From an uncultured Hoeflea sp. (GTDB lineage Bacteria; Pseudomonadota; Alphaproteobacteria; Rhizobiales; Rhizobiaceae), in contig NZ_CANMVK010000002.1 of assembly GCF_947501405.1 (NCBI RefSeq), positions 372,001-436,000 on the forward strand: a DNA stretch of 64,000 bases. The letters run 5' to 3'. The position numbers and the translations under genes were made by a program. Shown here piece after piece: positions 38,945 to 48,816 of this stretch (position 1 is its first letter; each line of letters begins with the position of its first letter). The notes beneath the pieces are model-generated. The model was not told the origin of the DNA. It did not search any database and was given only the letters and a program-made list of their open reading frames with translations.

Positions 38945-40403
38945 GCCAGGTCCTGCCGTCGCGTTCGATCAGCGCAATTGCCTGGCTCGGGCCCCAGGTG
39001 CCGGCGGTATAGGGCTGCACCGATTGCCCGGTCTCCGTCCAGGCTTTGAGAATCGGGTCAATCCAGGTCCAGGCCGCCTCCACCTCGTCACGGCGCATGA
39101 ACAGGGTCTGGTTGCAGCGGATCACATCGAGAAGCAGCCGTTCATAGGCGTCCGGATTGCGCACCTCGAACCGGTCGGCAAAGCTCATATCAAGCGACAC
39201 ATGCCTCAATCGCATGCCGCCGGGGCCGGGGTCCTTGATCATGATCCATTGCTTGACGCCCTCGTCGGGCTGCAGCCGCATCACCAGCTTGTTGGCGGTC
39301 ACGCGTCCGGCGCTGGTTCCGAAAATCGAATGCGGGATCGGCTTGAACGCCACCACGATCTCGCTCATCCGTTCGCTCAGCCGCTTGCCCGTCCTGAGAT
39401 AGAATGGCACGCCCGACCACCGCCAGTTCTCGATATCCGCCCTGATCGCCACAAAGGTCTCGGTGTCCGACACCCCGCCTTCGAGTTCCTCGAGATAGCC
39501 CTTGACCGCACCGCCCGCCGAAGCGCCGGCCTTGTACTGGCCGCGCACGGTCACCGCGTCGGCATTGACCTCGGTGATCGGCTTGAGCGACCGCAGAACC
39601 TTGAGCTTCTCGTCGCGCACGGCTTCCGCGTCCATCGAGGCGGGCGGCTCCATGGCGACCAGGCACAAAAGCTGCACCAGATGGTTCTGCACCATGTCCC
39701 TGAGTGCTCCCGCCTTGTCGTAATAGCCGGCTCGACCCTCGAGCCCCACCGATTCCGCCACCGTGATTTGCACATGGTCGATATGGGCCGAGTTCCACAG
39801 CGGTTCATAAAGCGCGTTGGCAAACCTGAGCGCCATCAGGTTCTGCACCGTCTCCTTGCCCAGATAATGGTCGATGCGGAAAATCTGTTCCTCATTGAAC
39901 ACCTCGCCGATGGTGCGATTGAGCACCCGTGCGGACTCGAGACCGCGCCCGATCGGCTTTTCCACCACGATCCGGGTCTGTTCGGTCACCAGGCCATTGG
40001 CGCGGATGCGCTCCGAGATATCGCCGAACAGGCCGGGTCCGACCGCAAGATAGAAGGAGCGTACCCGGTCGGTGCCGTCGCCGAGCAGCGCCTTGAGCTC
40101 GGACCAGCCGCGATCTGAACGCGCATCCACCGACACATAGTGCAGCCGGGCCACGAACTGATCGACCGCCCCGGCGTCGATCTCCTCAGACTTGAGATGC
40201 TCGTTAAGCGCGGCGCGCGCGAAGTCGCGATAGGCCTCGTCATCCATCTCGGCGCGCGAAGCGCCGATGATCCGGGTCGGATCGGTCAACTGCCCGGCAA
40301 GCTGCCGGTGATAGAGCGCCGGCAACAGCTTGCGCTCGGCAAGATCGCCGGTGCCGCCGAAAACGACATAGTCAAAAGGCTCGACCGGAATTATCTGGCT
40401 CAT
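38931..40403 (-). CDS. zwf: Glucose-6-phosphate dehydrogenase Zwf
   Basis: Zwf oxidises glucose-6-phosphate to the lactone with NADP+/NAD+. The 490-residue protein shows the Rossmann motif YVVFGGTGDLAERKLLPALY (near residue 12), the catalytic RIDHYLGKETVQNLMALRF and a full-length C-terminal domain. The start at 40403 (MSQIIPVEPF) is chosen over the in-frame codon at 40424 because it matches the family N terminus. It is first in zwf-pgl-edd, feeding the Entner-Doudoroff pathway that rhizobia use in place of complete glycolysis. Confidence 0.96.
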   Translation of the reverse strand: MSQIIPVEPFDYVVFGGTGDLAERKLLPALYHRQLAGQLTDPTRIIGASRAEMDDEAYRDFARAALNEHLKSEEIDAGAVDQFVARLHYVSVDARSDRGWSELKALLGDGTDRVRSFYLAVGPGLFGDISERIRANGLVTEQTRIVVEKPIGRGLESARVLNRTIGEVFNEEQIFRIDHYLGKETVQNLMALRFANALYEPLWNSAHIDHVQITVAESVGLEGRAGYYDKAGALRDMVQNHLVQLLCLVAMEPPASMDAEAVRDEKLKVLRSLKPITEVNADAVTVRGQYKAGASAGGAVKGYLEELEGGVSDTETFVAIRADIENWRWSGVPFYLRTGKRLSERMSEIVVAFKPIPHSIFGTSAGRVTANKLVMRLQPDEGVKQWIMIKDPGPGGMRLRHVSLDMSFADRFEVRNPDAYERLLLDVIRCNQTLFMRRDEVEAAWTWIDPILKAWTETGQSVQPYTAGTWGPSQAIALIERDGRTWHESD

Positions 40404-40732
40404 GGGATAGCATCCTGTCCTCAAACGGTGCCATCCTCATAATCTAATCGATTTAAAAAGGCTAGTCCCCAACAGACATTCAATACATGGAGTGCCGGTA
40501 TTCCGTGTCGCTACCACCCGGTCCGCGCAGATCCGCAATCATCCCGCAAGCCGGTCACACCGGACTTGACCGGGGGGTCAAGCACAGCGTTCCCATGCAG
40601 TGCGAGACTTCTGCCGCATCAAAAAAGCAACGGCTTATGACGGGGTATTCCGGCCCACCGTCGCTCACTTGCTCGATCCAGAGGCAAAGCCAGGTGAGCG
40701 AAGAGACACAGGTCAGCCTTGATCCGGAGCCC
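40404..40732. other. Intergenic region upstream of zwf
   Basis: This 329-bp stretch must hold the zwf promoter (minus strand). An A/T-rich block with the palindrome AATCGATT (40446-40453) lies about 45 bp before the zwf start and could be part of a promoter or a HexR-like site, but I see no convincing pair. A plus-strand frame at 40487-40753 (88 codons) has no ribosome site or family pattern. Confidence 0.45.
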
Positions 40733-42019
40733 CTAAAACCGGTCCCTCAATGAATACCACGTCAGCGCCAGAAACAGCAGCGGTTTGCGGAATTTGTCGC
40801 CGCCGGGGAAGGGGCCGACTTTCAGGTTGCGCATGGCTTCCAGATCGTCGGAGCCGCCATTGACGAAATCCGCATAGAGCTTGCCGCAATAGTTCGACAG
40901 CATCACGCCATGGCCGGAAAAGCCGCCGATCGAGGTGACGTTTGGCATCACTTGGCGCACGAAGGGCCGGCGGGTGAGCGTGATCCCCACCGAGCCGCCC
41001 CAGGCGTGGGTGATTTCGACATTGTTCAGTTCCGGATAGATCTCGGCGATCTGCCGCCTTATGTGGCTGGAAATGTCGGCGGGGTTGTCGGAGGTGTAGG
41101 CTTCGCGCCCGCCAAACAGCAGCCGGCCGTCGGCGCTCTTGCGAAAGTAACGAACCACGAAGCGGGAATCGTCGACCGATTCTCCGCCCGGAATCACCGG
41201 GCTACTATCGCCCAGCGGCACAGTGGCGCCGATAAATGAGCGGATCGGCATCACATGTGCCGAAGTCACCGGCTCCAGCCCCTCGATATAGGCGTTGCAG
41301 GCAATCAGCGCCCGGCCGGCGACAATCTCGCCTGTATCGGTTTTGACCGTCACCTTGCCGCCGGCGCTCACAATTGCGCGTGCCCGCGTCGTCTCGTGCA
41401 GCCGTGCGCCTGCCTTTGCTGCGGCGCGCGCCAGACCGACCACATATTTGAGCGGATTGATGTGCCCGGCGCCCGCATCATAGATGCCGCCGTGATAGCG
41501 GGCCGAGCCCAGCTTCTCCGCCGCGGCCTCACGGTCAAGGAACGTAATATGCGGGTAACCGTATTCCTCGGTCATGATCCGCACATGGTCGCGATACTCG
41601 TCGACATAGCCGCGCTTGTGCGCCACCGAAATCTGCCCGGGCCGGAAATCGGCGTCGAAGCCGTGGCTGTCGGCAAAGCTCTTGAGATGCGCCTTGGCGC
41701 GTTCGGCAATCGCAAACAGCTTTTGCGAGGCCTCGCGTCCGAATTCCGGCTCCAGTTCCTCGGGCCATGCCCGCTGACCGGTGCCGAGCTGGCCGCCATT
41801 TCGGCCCGAAGCGCCGTCGCCGAAGCGCGCGCCTTCGATCAGCACCACGTCCTTGCCGGCGGCTGCCAGATGATGGGCCGCCTGCAGTCCGGTGAAACCG
41901 CCGCCGATGATCACCACATCGGCGCTGGTTGAAGCGGCAAGGCCCGGATAGGCAGGCCGGTCGTCCAGCGTTGCTTCATAGAAGGACACGCCCGGCGCAA
42001 TCGGGCTTTGGTAAGTCAT
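40733..42019 (-). CDS. FAD-dependent oxidoreductase, gamma-glutamylputrescine oxidase-like
   Basis: The 428-residue product is a DAO-type flavoprotein with an N-terminal FAD-binding motif (VVIIGGGFTGLQAAHHLAAA, near residue 34), the ATG-like motif VVLIEGARFGDGASGRNGGQ and a C-terminal GFSGHGVMLSNYCGKLYADF that closes the FAD site. This is the PuuB/OrdL pattern. It lies 12 bp after a PuuA-type glutamine synthetase, so the pair may degrade putrescine or a related amine through gamma-glutamyl intermediates. The substrate is inferred from this pairing, not from residues. Confidence 0.88.
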   Translation of the reverse strand: MTYQSPIAPGVSFYEATLDDRPAYPGLAASTSADVVIIGGGFTGLQAAHHLAAAGKDVVLIEGARFGDGASGRNGGQLGTGQRAWPEELEPEFGREASQKLFAIAERAKAHLKSFADSHGFDADFRPGQISVAHKRGYVDEYRDHVRIMTEEYGYPHITFLDREAAAEKLGSARYHGGIYDAGAGHINPLKYVVGLARAAAKAGARLHETTRARAIVSAGGKVTVKTDTGEIVAGRALIACNAYIEGLEPVTSAHVMPIRSFIGATVPLGDSSPVIPGGESVDDSRFVVRYFRKSADGRLLFGGREAYTSDNPADISSHIRRQIAEIYPELNNVEITHAWGGSVGITLTRRPFVRQVMPNVTSIGGFSGHGVMLSNYCGKLYADFVNGGSDDLEAMRNLKVGPFPGGDKFRKPLLFLALTWYSLRDRF

Positions 42020-42031
42020 GATTTACACTTC

Positions 42032-43468
42032 TTATACGTTGAGCAGCAGGAATTCCCGTTCCCACGGGCTGATCACCTGCATGAAGGTCTCGAATTCGCC
42101 GCGCTTGACGCCGGCATAGGTATTGATGAACTCCTGGCCGAACGTCTCGACAAAGGCCGGTTCGCTTTCAAGCAGGGACACCGCTTCCAAGAGGCCCCGC
42201 GGCAGTTCCACCGATCCCTCGTTGACGGTCTCTTCGGCCGGATCGCTGGGCACCAGATTGTTGACCATGCCGAGATAACCGCAAGCCAGCGACGCCGCCA
42301 GCGCCAGATAGGAATTGGCGTCGGATGACGGCAGCCGGTTTTCCACCCGCCGCGCCGCGGAATCCGAGTGCGGCACCCGGAAGGCGGTGGTGCGGTTGTC
42401 ATAGCCCCAGGCGTTGTTCACCGGACAGGCCATGTCGGGCGTCAGCCGCCGGTAGGAATTGACATAGGGCGCCATCATCACCAGCGCCTTGGGCACATAA
42501 TGCTGCATGCCGCCGATAAAGCTGAAGAACTCCGGGCTCGGCGAGCCGTCGGGTTTGGTGAAGATGTTGATCCCGGTGCGCGCATCCACCACCGACTGGT
42601 GGATGTGCATCGCCGAGCCCGCATATTCCTGCATCGGCTTGGCCATGAAGGTGGCGAACACCCCGTGCTTGATCGCCGCCTCGCGGATGGTGCGCTTGAA
42701 CATGAACACCTGGTCGGCAAGCTCCACCGGATCGCCATGGCGCAGGTTGATTTCCATCTGCGCCGGGCCTTCCTCATGGATCAGCGTGTCGATCTCCAGA
42801 CCCTGCTTTTCGGAAAAATCATATATGTCGTCCACCAGCTCGTCGAACTCGTTGACCCCGGCGATCGAGTAGGATTGCCCGCCGGTAATGGTCCGGCCCG
42901 AGCGCCCCTTGGGCGGTTGCAGCGGGTAGTCCGGATCCTCGTGCTGGGCCACCAGATAGAATTCGATTTCCGGCGCCACCACCGGCTTCCAGCCGCGATC
43001 GGTGTAAAGCTGCACCACCCGCTTGAGCACGTTGCGCGGCGTGTAGGCGACATCCTCGCCGCCGGTTTTGACCATGTCGCACACCACCTGCGCGGTGGGA
43101 TCGCTCTCCCACGGCACCACCGAAAGCGTCGAAAGATCCGGCATCAGCTTGAGATCGCCATCCAGCGGATCATAGCGGAAATCGCCGGTTTCCTCGGGAT
43201 ATTCGCCCGAAATCGTGTGCCGGAACACCGCCGAGGGCAGGGACAGCGAGGTATTGGAGGTGAATTTCGACGACGGCATCATTTTGCCGCGCGCAACTCC
43301 GGCAAAATCCGGGGTGATGCATTCGATGTCCTCGATGCCGCGCACCCGTAGCCATTCGGAGGCCTGGGACCAGGTTTCAACACCGCGCTTGGCGTCAAGA
43401 TATGCGGGCGCGCTCTTCCGCGCCGCCGCTTTCGGGGAAGCCGGTTTTCCGGCTTTACGGGATGCCAT
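42032..43468 (-). CDS. Glutamine-synthetase-like gamma-glutamylpolyamine ligase (PuuA-like)
   Basis: The 478-residue product has the glutamine synthetase core: DIECITPDFAGVARGKMMPS, GWKPVVAPEIEFYLVAQHED, EGPAQMEINLRHGDPVELAD and FMAKPMQEYAGSAMHIHQSV with the metal-binding H-I-H, then NNAWGYDNRTTAFRVPHSDS. It resembles PuuA-type ligases rather than GlnA, since the adenylylation loop region of GlnA is not obvious and the next gene is PuuB-like. It would ligate glutamate to an amine with ATP. It lies first in the pair, 12 bp before the oxidase gene. Confidence 0.88.
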   Translation of the reverse strand: MASRKAGKPASPKAAARKSAPAYLDAKRGVETWSQASEWLRVRGIEDIECITPDFAGVARGKMMPSSKFTSNTSLSLPSAVFRHTISGEYPEETGDFRYDPLDGDLKLMPDLSTLSVVPWESDPTAQVVCDMVKTGGEDVAYTPRNVLKRVVQLYTDRGWKPVVAPEIEFYLVAQHEDPDYPLQPPKGRSGRTITGGQSYSIAGVNEFDELVDDIYDFSEKQGLEIDTLIHEEGPAQMEINLRHGDPVELADQVFMFKRTIREAAIKHGVFATFMAKPMQEYAGSAMHIHQSVVDARTGINIFTKPDGSPSPEFFSFIGGMQHYVPKALVMMAPYVNSYRRLTPDMACPVNNAWGYDNRTTAFRVPHSDSAARRVENRLPSSDANSYLALAASLACGYLGMVNNLVPSDPAEETVNEGSVELPRGLLEAVSLLESEPAFVETFGQEFINTYAGVKRGEFETFMQVISPWEREFLLLNV

Positions 43469-43513
43469 AAATCACCATTTCATTGATAACAATGGCGCGA
43501 TAATAGCGGTTTT

Positions 43514-44182
43514 TCAGGCCGACGCCAGCAACTCGGGATTCCGGTGATCCCCGGTGCCGCTGTTGCTGCGCACCAGCATGTCAAAGACATGGTCGTTGCT
43601 CGCAAAACCGGTTCGAGACGCCAGCCTGTCCATATTGACCGGTTCGAAATTCGACCGGGTCTCCGCAAACCCCATCGGATCGGATGATCGCCCGCGGTTC
43701 CAGCCGATCAGCAGCAGTCCACCCGGAACCAAAACGCGCGAAAGCGCCAGCATAAGCTTGGTGATCGCCGGATCGGCGTCGACGCCATGGCCGATAATGC
43801 CGTTGAGACAGATCATATCGAACTGGGAAACCGGAAAGCTCTCTGACGTGATTTCGGTGATATCAAGCGTGCGATGATGTGCGCCATTGCCGTACCGGGC
43901 CGCATCCGGATCGATATCGGTTGTCCACACCCGGGCGCCGGATTGACCAAGACGGGCAACCGCATCTTCGGTGTAGGAGCGGCAGCCCACATAAAGGATT
44001 TCGCGCGCTGATTGTGCCGCCAGAAACGGCAGGATCCGGTCCGAGAAGAAGCGCCGGTCTTCCAGAGAGCGGAAATGGGTGCTTTCGACACGATCCCTGA
44101 GCCGCTGCAGCGCAACCCCGGCGACGGGAAGCGTCGCCTGCGCGGAATCCAGCATCTTGAGAATTGTATTGCCGCCCTTCAT
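43514..44182 (-). CDS. Class I SAM-dependent methyltransferase-like protein
   Basis: The 222-residue product has a Rossmann-like methyltransferase layout: ILYVGCRSYTEDAVARLGQS in the motif I position (the usual G-x-G-x-G is replaced by V-G-C-R-S), then VWTTDIDPDAARYGNGAHHR (acidic motif II), FDMICLNGIIGHGVDADPAI (motif IV) and LVPGGLLLIGWNRGRSSDPM (after motif V). Target unknown. No close neighbour explains it; the PuuA gene downstream on the same strand is 45 bp away and the chemoreceptor gene is divergent. Confidence 0.75.
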   Translation of the reverse strand: MKGGNTILKMLDSAQATLPVAGVALQRLRDRVESTHFRSLEDRRFFSDRILPFLAAQSAREILYVGCRSYTEDAVARLGQSGARVWTTDIDPDAARYGNGAHHRTLDITEITSESFPVSQFDMICLNGIIGHGVDADPAITKLMLALSRVLVPGGLLLIGWNRGRSSDPMGFAETRSNFEPVNMDRLASRTGFASNDHVFDMLVRSNSGTGDHRNPELLASA

Positions 44183-44558
44183 GTCATTGCTCCGTCTGAC
44201 CGTCGCGCCCTGAGCGCCTCAAATTGAAACGGTTCTATAGCCCGGATCGCCGGTTTCGTCCCGGTCGGAGCAAATTGTTGGTTAAGGCAGTCGATATGGG
44301 TCCGGCCCTTTCGCGCCCTTGTCACATTGAAGATTCCGGCCCCATGACCCTGACCGCATCATCCTGACCGAGCCGCGATCCTTGCAAGATAGCGTGGCGC
44401 AGCGTTGAGGGAGCATTAACCCTCAGATGTCATTTTTTACGACGATAGGGTTAGACGTGGAGCTAATACAACCATTACCTCCGCTTGCATGATGCATCCC
44501 TCAGTCTCGGCGGCCCGCCCGCATGTTCCGGAATTTTTCTCGCGCGGGGACCCGCTTC
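44183..44558. other. Divergent intergenic region before the chemoreceptor gene
   Basis: I see no gene here. It must hold the promoters of the methyltransferase (minus) and the chemoreceptor (plus). No clear dyad, -35/-10 pair or RNA structure is convincing by eye. Confidence 0.45.
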
Positions 44559-47090
44559 ATGAGCATCGATCGTCTGCTTGCCCGTTTTTCGATCCAGACC
44601 AAAGTCATCGTCTTCATCGTTCCGCTGATTGGCGGCATCATCGCCATGGCGACGATCAATCTGTACACCGGCGCGATGCTCGGCGGCCGTTTGGCAGGCA
44701 CCAGCGCCAGCATTGAATCGCTCAGCGGCTTCAAGCAGGCCTATTCCGGCATGACGCAGTTCCTGCGTGAGCAGAACGAGGAAAAGCGCGCCGCGGTGAT
44801 GCAAAGCCTCGACAGTCAGCTCGAGCGCATGGAAAACGTGCTGGCGCTGGCTGAGAATGCCGAACAGTCCGAAGCGGTCGAGCGCTCCCGCGCCCTGGCG
44901 CAAACCTTGCGCGACGATATCGACCATCTCTGGGATCTCCACGAAAGAGAGACCGCGATCCGTGACCGCTTCGGCGCCACGCTCGCCGAAATCGGCGAAA
45001 TCCGTACCCGCCTGAACACCAAGATCGAAACCGTGTCGCGAGAGCTCGCCGAGGCCGAGGAAGAAGCCAAATCGATGCTGCGCGCCGCCGACAAGCTCGG
45101 CAATGGCGCGCAACTGGTGGTCAAGATCTCAAGCTCCATCGCCTCCGCCGCCATACCGGAAGACACTTTCGCGGCCGCGAAGGAATTGCAGAGCGAGATC
45201 CGCAAGATGGGCCGGGACCTGCCCAAGGCGATCCCCGCCACCAAGCCGGCGCTCAAGAGCCTCATTTCCGACAATATGGGCGGCCTGCTTGCCGCGATGG
45301 AAGCTGGTGTCGTCAACCAGGCTGGCCAGATCGAGTTGCAGAAATACGCCAACGCGCTCCGCCCCACCGGCATCATGCTGCAGGGGCTGGCCTCCAAGGT
45401 TGCCCGCACCGCCACCATCAAGTTCGGTGAGCTCGATGAGCCGATCCTCGAAGGGCAGCAGATCATCGCAGACTCGCGGGAGTTTCTGGCCCGGCTTGCG
45501 GTGCTGGAGCTGGCCATCGTCGGGTTTCTCGGCCAGCCGGATCAGGCCGCGGGTGAAAACGTGGCGGCGAAGCTCAGCCAGGTCGACAAGAGCATTGAGC
45601 TGATCGCCTTCGCCAAGGGCGGCGAGACCGTTCTCGAAACCATCGGCAGCGGCTGGAGTGGCATGTCGGTGGCAATTCCCGCTTTGATGCGTGATCTGAT
45701 CGAAAAACACGAGGCCCGCTCCAATGAGTTTGCCGCCGCGTCCGATCACATCAATCAGGCCTGGAACGGCATCCTGACCTTCGCCAGCAGCCAACAGCGC
45801 AGTGCCGAAGCGGTGCAGGACCGCGCCAGCGGCATCACCGTCTCTGCTGCGGTGGTCGGCGGTCTGTTCGGCCTGCTCGCCTCCTTCCTTCTGGTTTCCG
45901 CGCTCAAGGGTCCGATCCTGCGGTTGGTGGGCGCCATGCGTGATGTCGCCTCCGGCGATCTCGATGTTGATGTGTCCGACAGCGCCCGGTCCGACGAGAT
46001 CGGCGAAATGGCCCGCGCGCTTGACGTCTTCAAGATGAACGCGCTCGACAAGATCCGCGTCGAAAACGAGAGCGAACAGGCACGCGGCGAGGCCGAGCAG
46101 CTGCGCCTGCGTTCGGATGCCGAAAAGGCCGAGGCCGAAACCCAGCTTCGCTTCGCCGTGCAGTCGCTGGGTTCGGCGCTGCGCAATCTTTCCCAGGGTG
46201 ATCTGGTCAGCACCATCGACACGCCCTTTACCGGCGAACTCGATGCGCTCAGGGTTGACTTCAACGAGTCGGTCGAGCGCATGCGCGATGCGCTGCATCA
46301 CATCCGCGACAATGCCGGGTCGATCCAGGCGGGCAGCGCCCAGCTCCGCTCCGCCGCAGATGATCTGGCGCGCCGCACCGAGCAGCAGGCCGCTTCGCTC
46401 GAACAAACCGCCGCCGCGGTCGAGCAGATTTCGGCCACCGTCAAGACCTCGTCGTCACGTGCCGACGACACCGACACGCTGGCCAGCGAGACCACCGGCG
46501 ATGCCCGTGCCTCCGGCGAGATTGTCGCCCGCGCCGTTGAAGCCATGGGCCGCATCGAACATGCCTCCGGCGAGATCAACAAGATCATCGGCGTGATCGA
46601 CGAGATCGCCTTCCAGACCAATCTCCTGGCACTCAACGCCGGTGTCGAGGCTGCCCGGGCCGGCGAGGCCGGCAAGGGCTTCGCCGTCGTCGCCCAGGAA
46701 GTGCGCGAACTCGCCGGCCGCTCCGCCTCGGCCGCCAAGGAGATCAAGCAGTTGATCGCCCAGTCGGGCGAGGAGGTGCGATCCGGCGTATCGCTGGTCG
46801 GCGAAACCGGCTCTGCGATCGATCGCATCATCGCCCGCATCGAGGATATATCGAGCCATGTCAGCGCCATGGCGACGGCCGGCCGCGAACAGGCCACCGG
46901 TCTTGGCGAGGTCAATCAGGCAGTCAACCAGATGGACCAGATGACCCAGCAAAACGCGGCAATGGTCGAACAAACCAATGCGTCCTCGCACACGCTGGCC
47001 CAGGAAGCCGCCGCGCTCAACGATCTGGTGGCAGCCTTCCGCCTCGATGCCGACGCCGCCCGCCAGGCATCGCAAACCAGAGCCGCCTGA
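44559..47090 (+). CDS. Methyl-accepting chemotaxis protein with large extracytoplasmic domain
   Basis: The protein (843 residues from the ATG at 44559; an ATG 12 codons earlier at 44523 is also open) has a first membrane segment near residues 11-36 ([20 protein letters not shown]), about 390 residues outside, a second membrane segment at about 425-448 ([20 protein letters not shown]), a HAMP domain and what looks like a second HAMP-like unit ([20 protein letters not shown]). The signalling hairpin tip [20 protein letters not shown] followed by [20 protein letters not shown] is clear. The C terminus QASQTRAA lacks a CheR/CheB-tethering pentapeptide. Ligand unknown. It probably guides the flagella encoded in the same region. 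Confidence 0.93.
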   Translation: MSIDRLLARFSIQTKVIVFIVPLIGGIIAMATINLYTGAMLGGRLAGTSASIESLSGFKQAYSGMTQFLREQNEEKRAAVMQSLDSQLERMENVLALAENAEQSEAVERSRALAQTLRDDIDHLWDLHERETAIRDRFGATLAEIGEIRTRLNTKIETVSRELAEAEEEAKSMLRAADKLGNGAQLVVKISSSIASAAIPEDTFAAAKELQSEIRKMGRDLPKAIPATKPALKSLISDNMGGLLAAMEAGVVNQAGQIELQKYANALRPTGIMLQGLASKVARTATIKFGELDEPILEGQQIIADSREFLARLAVLELAIVGFLGQPDQAAGENVAAKLSQVDKSIELIAFAKGGETVLETIGSGWSGMSVAIPALMRDLIEKHEARSNEFAAASDHINQAWNGILTFASSQQRSAEAVQDRASGITVSAAVVGGLFGLLASFLLVSALKGPILRLVGAMRDVASGDLDVDVSDSARSDEIGEMARALDVFKMNALDKIRVENESEQARGEAEQLRLRSDAEKAEAETQLRFAVQSLGSALRNLSQGDLVSTIDTPFTGELDALRVDFNESVERMRDALHHIRDNAGSIQAGSAQLRSAADDLARRTEQQAASLEQTAAAVEQISATVKTSSSRADDTDTLASETTGDARASGEIVARAVEAMGRIEHASGEINKIIGVIDEIAFQTNLLALNAGVEAARAGEAGKGFAVVAQEVRELAGRSASAAKEIKQLIAQSGEEVRSGVSLVGETGSAIDRIIARIEDISSHVSAMATAGREQATGLGEVNQAVNQMDQMTQQNAAMVEQTNASSHTLAQEAAALNDLVAAFRLDADAARQASQTRAA

Positions 47091-47119
47091 CGGAGCCGCC
47101 GCGGCACATCCGGCGGCAC

Positions 47120-48352
47120 TCAGTTGCGCGCCAGTCCGCGCAATCGTTGTTCCAGCCAGCGTCTGAGCGCCGGCTCGGGGGTCAATTCGATCGCTTGCTC
47201 AAAACTGGCCGCTGCCTCCTGGTGGCGGCCAAGCCGCGCCAGAAGATGCGCCCGGGTGGCAATCGCCGGCTGAAACCCGGCAATCGATTGAGCGTCGAGC
47301 CGGTCGAGCGCTGCCAGTCCCGCTTCGGGCCCATGGGCCTCGCCGATCACCGCCGCATGGCTGACCAGCCCGCCGGTGCTGGGATAAAGCCGCGCCAGCC
47401 CGGCGTGAAGCCGCTCCAGCGCCACCCAGTCGGTCTTCCCGCTTATCCGCCGATGCGCATGCACCGACTGGATCGCCGCCTCCAGTTGAAACCGGCCAAG
47501 CCGCCCCATCGCCTGCGCCCGCTCAAGCGCTGCCAGTGATTGCCGCTCAAGATCGGCGTCCCACAGCCCGGTCTCCTGTTCGGTCACAGGCACGAAGTCA
47601 CCCTCGACCATCCGCGCATGCCGCCGCGCGTGGCCAAGGCCGATCAGCGCGGCCAGTCCCAGCGTTTCGGGATCATCGGGCGTCAGGGTCGCCAGCAGTT
47701 GCGCCAAAAACAGTGCCTCGGCGCCCAGCGCGTCCGACGGGTCGAGCCAGTCAAGCGCATGGGCGGCGTAGATCGCCTCCCGCACCGCCTCGATGCGCGC
47801 CGGCAGCAGCTCGCGGTCGGGGACCTGAAAGGCGATCCGCGCATCGCGGATCTTGCGTTTGGCCCGTACCAGCCGCTGCGACAAGGCCTGCGGCGAAAGC
47901 ACGAAGGCGCGCGCAATCTGTGCCGCCTCGACGCCGAGCACGCATTGCAGCATCAGCGCCGCATGCAGATCCGGCGCGATCGCCGGATGCGCGCAGACCA
48001 GCATCAGCTTCAGCCGTTCGTCGGGCCATGGGTGCTCGGGCAAGTCAGCCTCCGGAATTGCGGCCGTGTCGGGGATCTCCTCTTCGCCGCGCAGCCAGCC
48101 GTCACGGCGCTTGATGTCGATCAGCCGGTTGCGCGCAGCCCGCATCAGCCAGGCCTCGGGACTGTCGGGAACACCATCGTCCGGCCAGCGCGTCAGCGCC
48201 TTGGCGAAGGCGTCGGCCAGCGCATCCTCGGCGGCGGCGATGTCGCCCGAACGTGCTGCGAGCATCGCCAGCAACTTGCCGTAGGATGCCCGCGCCGCCT
48301 GTTCGGCTGCCTGCGCGGCCGCCGGCTGCGATGTGCCGGCGGCCACGCTCAT
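47120..48352 (-). CDS. ECF-type RNA polymerase sigma factor with C-terminal TPR-like domain (ECF42-like)
   Basis: The 410-residue product has sigma-2 and sigma-4 regions near the N terminus: LADAFAKALTRWPDDGVPDS (region 2) and AWLMRAARNRLIDIKRRDGW, then LGVEAAQIARAFVLSPQALS in region 4. The long C-terminal extension (ERAQAMGRLGRFQLEAAIQS, LGRHQEAAASFEQAIELTPE) is the DUF6596/TPR-like part of ECF42-group sigma factors. No separate anti-sigma gene follows, as is typical of that group. The start at 48352 follows GGAGG; earlier frame starts (to 48466) run into the YCII gene. It is 13 bp after the YCII/DGPF gene. Confidence 0.88.
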   Translation of the reverse strand: MSVAAGTSQPAAAQAAEQAARASYGKLLAMLAARSGDIAAAEDALADAFAKALTRWPDDGVPDSPEAWLMRAARNRLIDIKRRDGWLRGEEEIPDTAAIPEADLPEHPWPDERLKLMLVCAHPAIAPDLHAALMLQCVLGVEAAQIARAFVLSPQALSQRLVRAKRKIRDARIAFQVPDRELLPARIEAVREAIYAAHALDWLDPSDALGAEALFLAQLLATLTPDDPETLGLAALIGLGHARRHARMVEGDFVPVTEQETGLWDADLERQSLAALERAQAMGRLGRFQLEAAIQSVHAHRRISGKTDWVALERLHAGLARLYPSTGGLVSHAAVIGEAHGPEAGLAALDRLDAQSIAGFQPAIATRAHLLARLGRHQEAAASFEQAIELTPEPALRRWLEQRLRGLARN

Positions 48353-48365
48353 TGCCGCCTCCGGC

Positions 48366-48719
48366 TCACCCGCCATCCATCGCGGTGGCGCGGATTTCCA
48401 CCTTGCCATATTGCGCCGCCGGGCATTTCTCCGCCCATTCCATCGCCGTGTCGAGATCGGCGACATCGATCACGAAATAGCCGCCGAGCCGCTCCTTGGT
48501 GTCGGCGAAAGGCCCGTCCTGCACCTGCCGCGCCCCGCCCTTGAGCGAGATCGTCGTCGCCGTGCTGGTCGGCTGCAGCCAGTCGGTGTCGACAAACACC
48601 CCGGCCTCGTTGAGCGCGGCGATGTAGGCGCCGTAAACCTGTTTCTCCCGGCCCCAGTCCTCGGGCGTCATATGGGCGAAATCGGCGGGATCGGAATAAA
48701 GCAGCAATGTGTAACGCAT
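48366..48719 (-). CDS. YCII/DGPF-domain protein, partner of the ECF sigma factor
   Basis: The 117-residue product starts MRYTLLLYSDPADFAHMTPE and carries the DGPF motif in RQVQDGPFADTKERLGGYFV, with DLDTAMEWAEKCPAAQYGKV downstream. DGPF proteins are encoded next to ECF42 sigma factors in many bacteria and may modulate them or act as small enzymes. The start at 48719 is chosen as the ATG before the conserved strand; an upstream frame to 48749 is unlikely. The stop lies 13 bp before the sigma factor start, so the two are cotranscribed. Confidence 0.9.
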   Translation of the reverse strand: MRYTLLLYSDPADFAHMTPEDWGREKQVYGAYIAALNEAGVFVDTDWLQPTSTATTISLKGGARQVQDGPFADTKERLGGYFVIDVADLDTAMEWAEKCPAAQYGKVEIRATAMDGG

Positions 48720-48816
48720 GGTCTGTCTCCTTTGCGTCGGGCGTCTCAAATCCGGCCCGGTCTCCCCGGCGTTTGCCCGACATGGTGAAAGGCGGTTTTG
48801 GCAAAGCGCCGCCCGG

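Noticed and set aside
40487-40753. Plus-strand 88-codon frame upstream of zwf
   Set aside because: No ribosome site, no family; it lies where the zwf promoter should be and ends inside the PuuB-like gene on the other strand.
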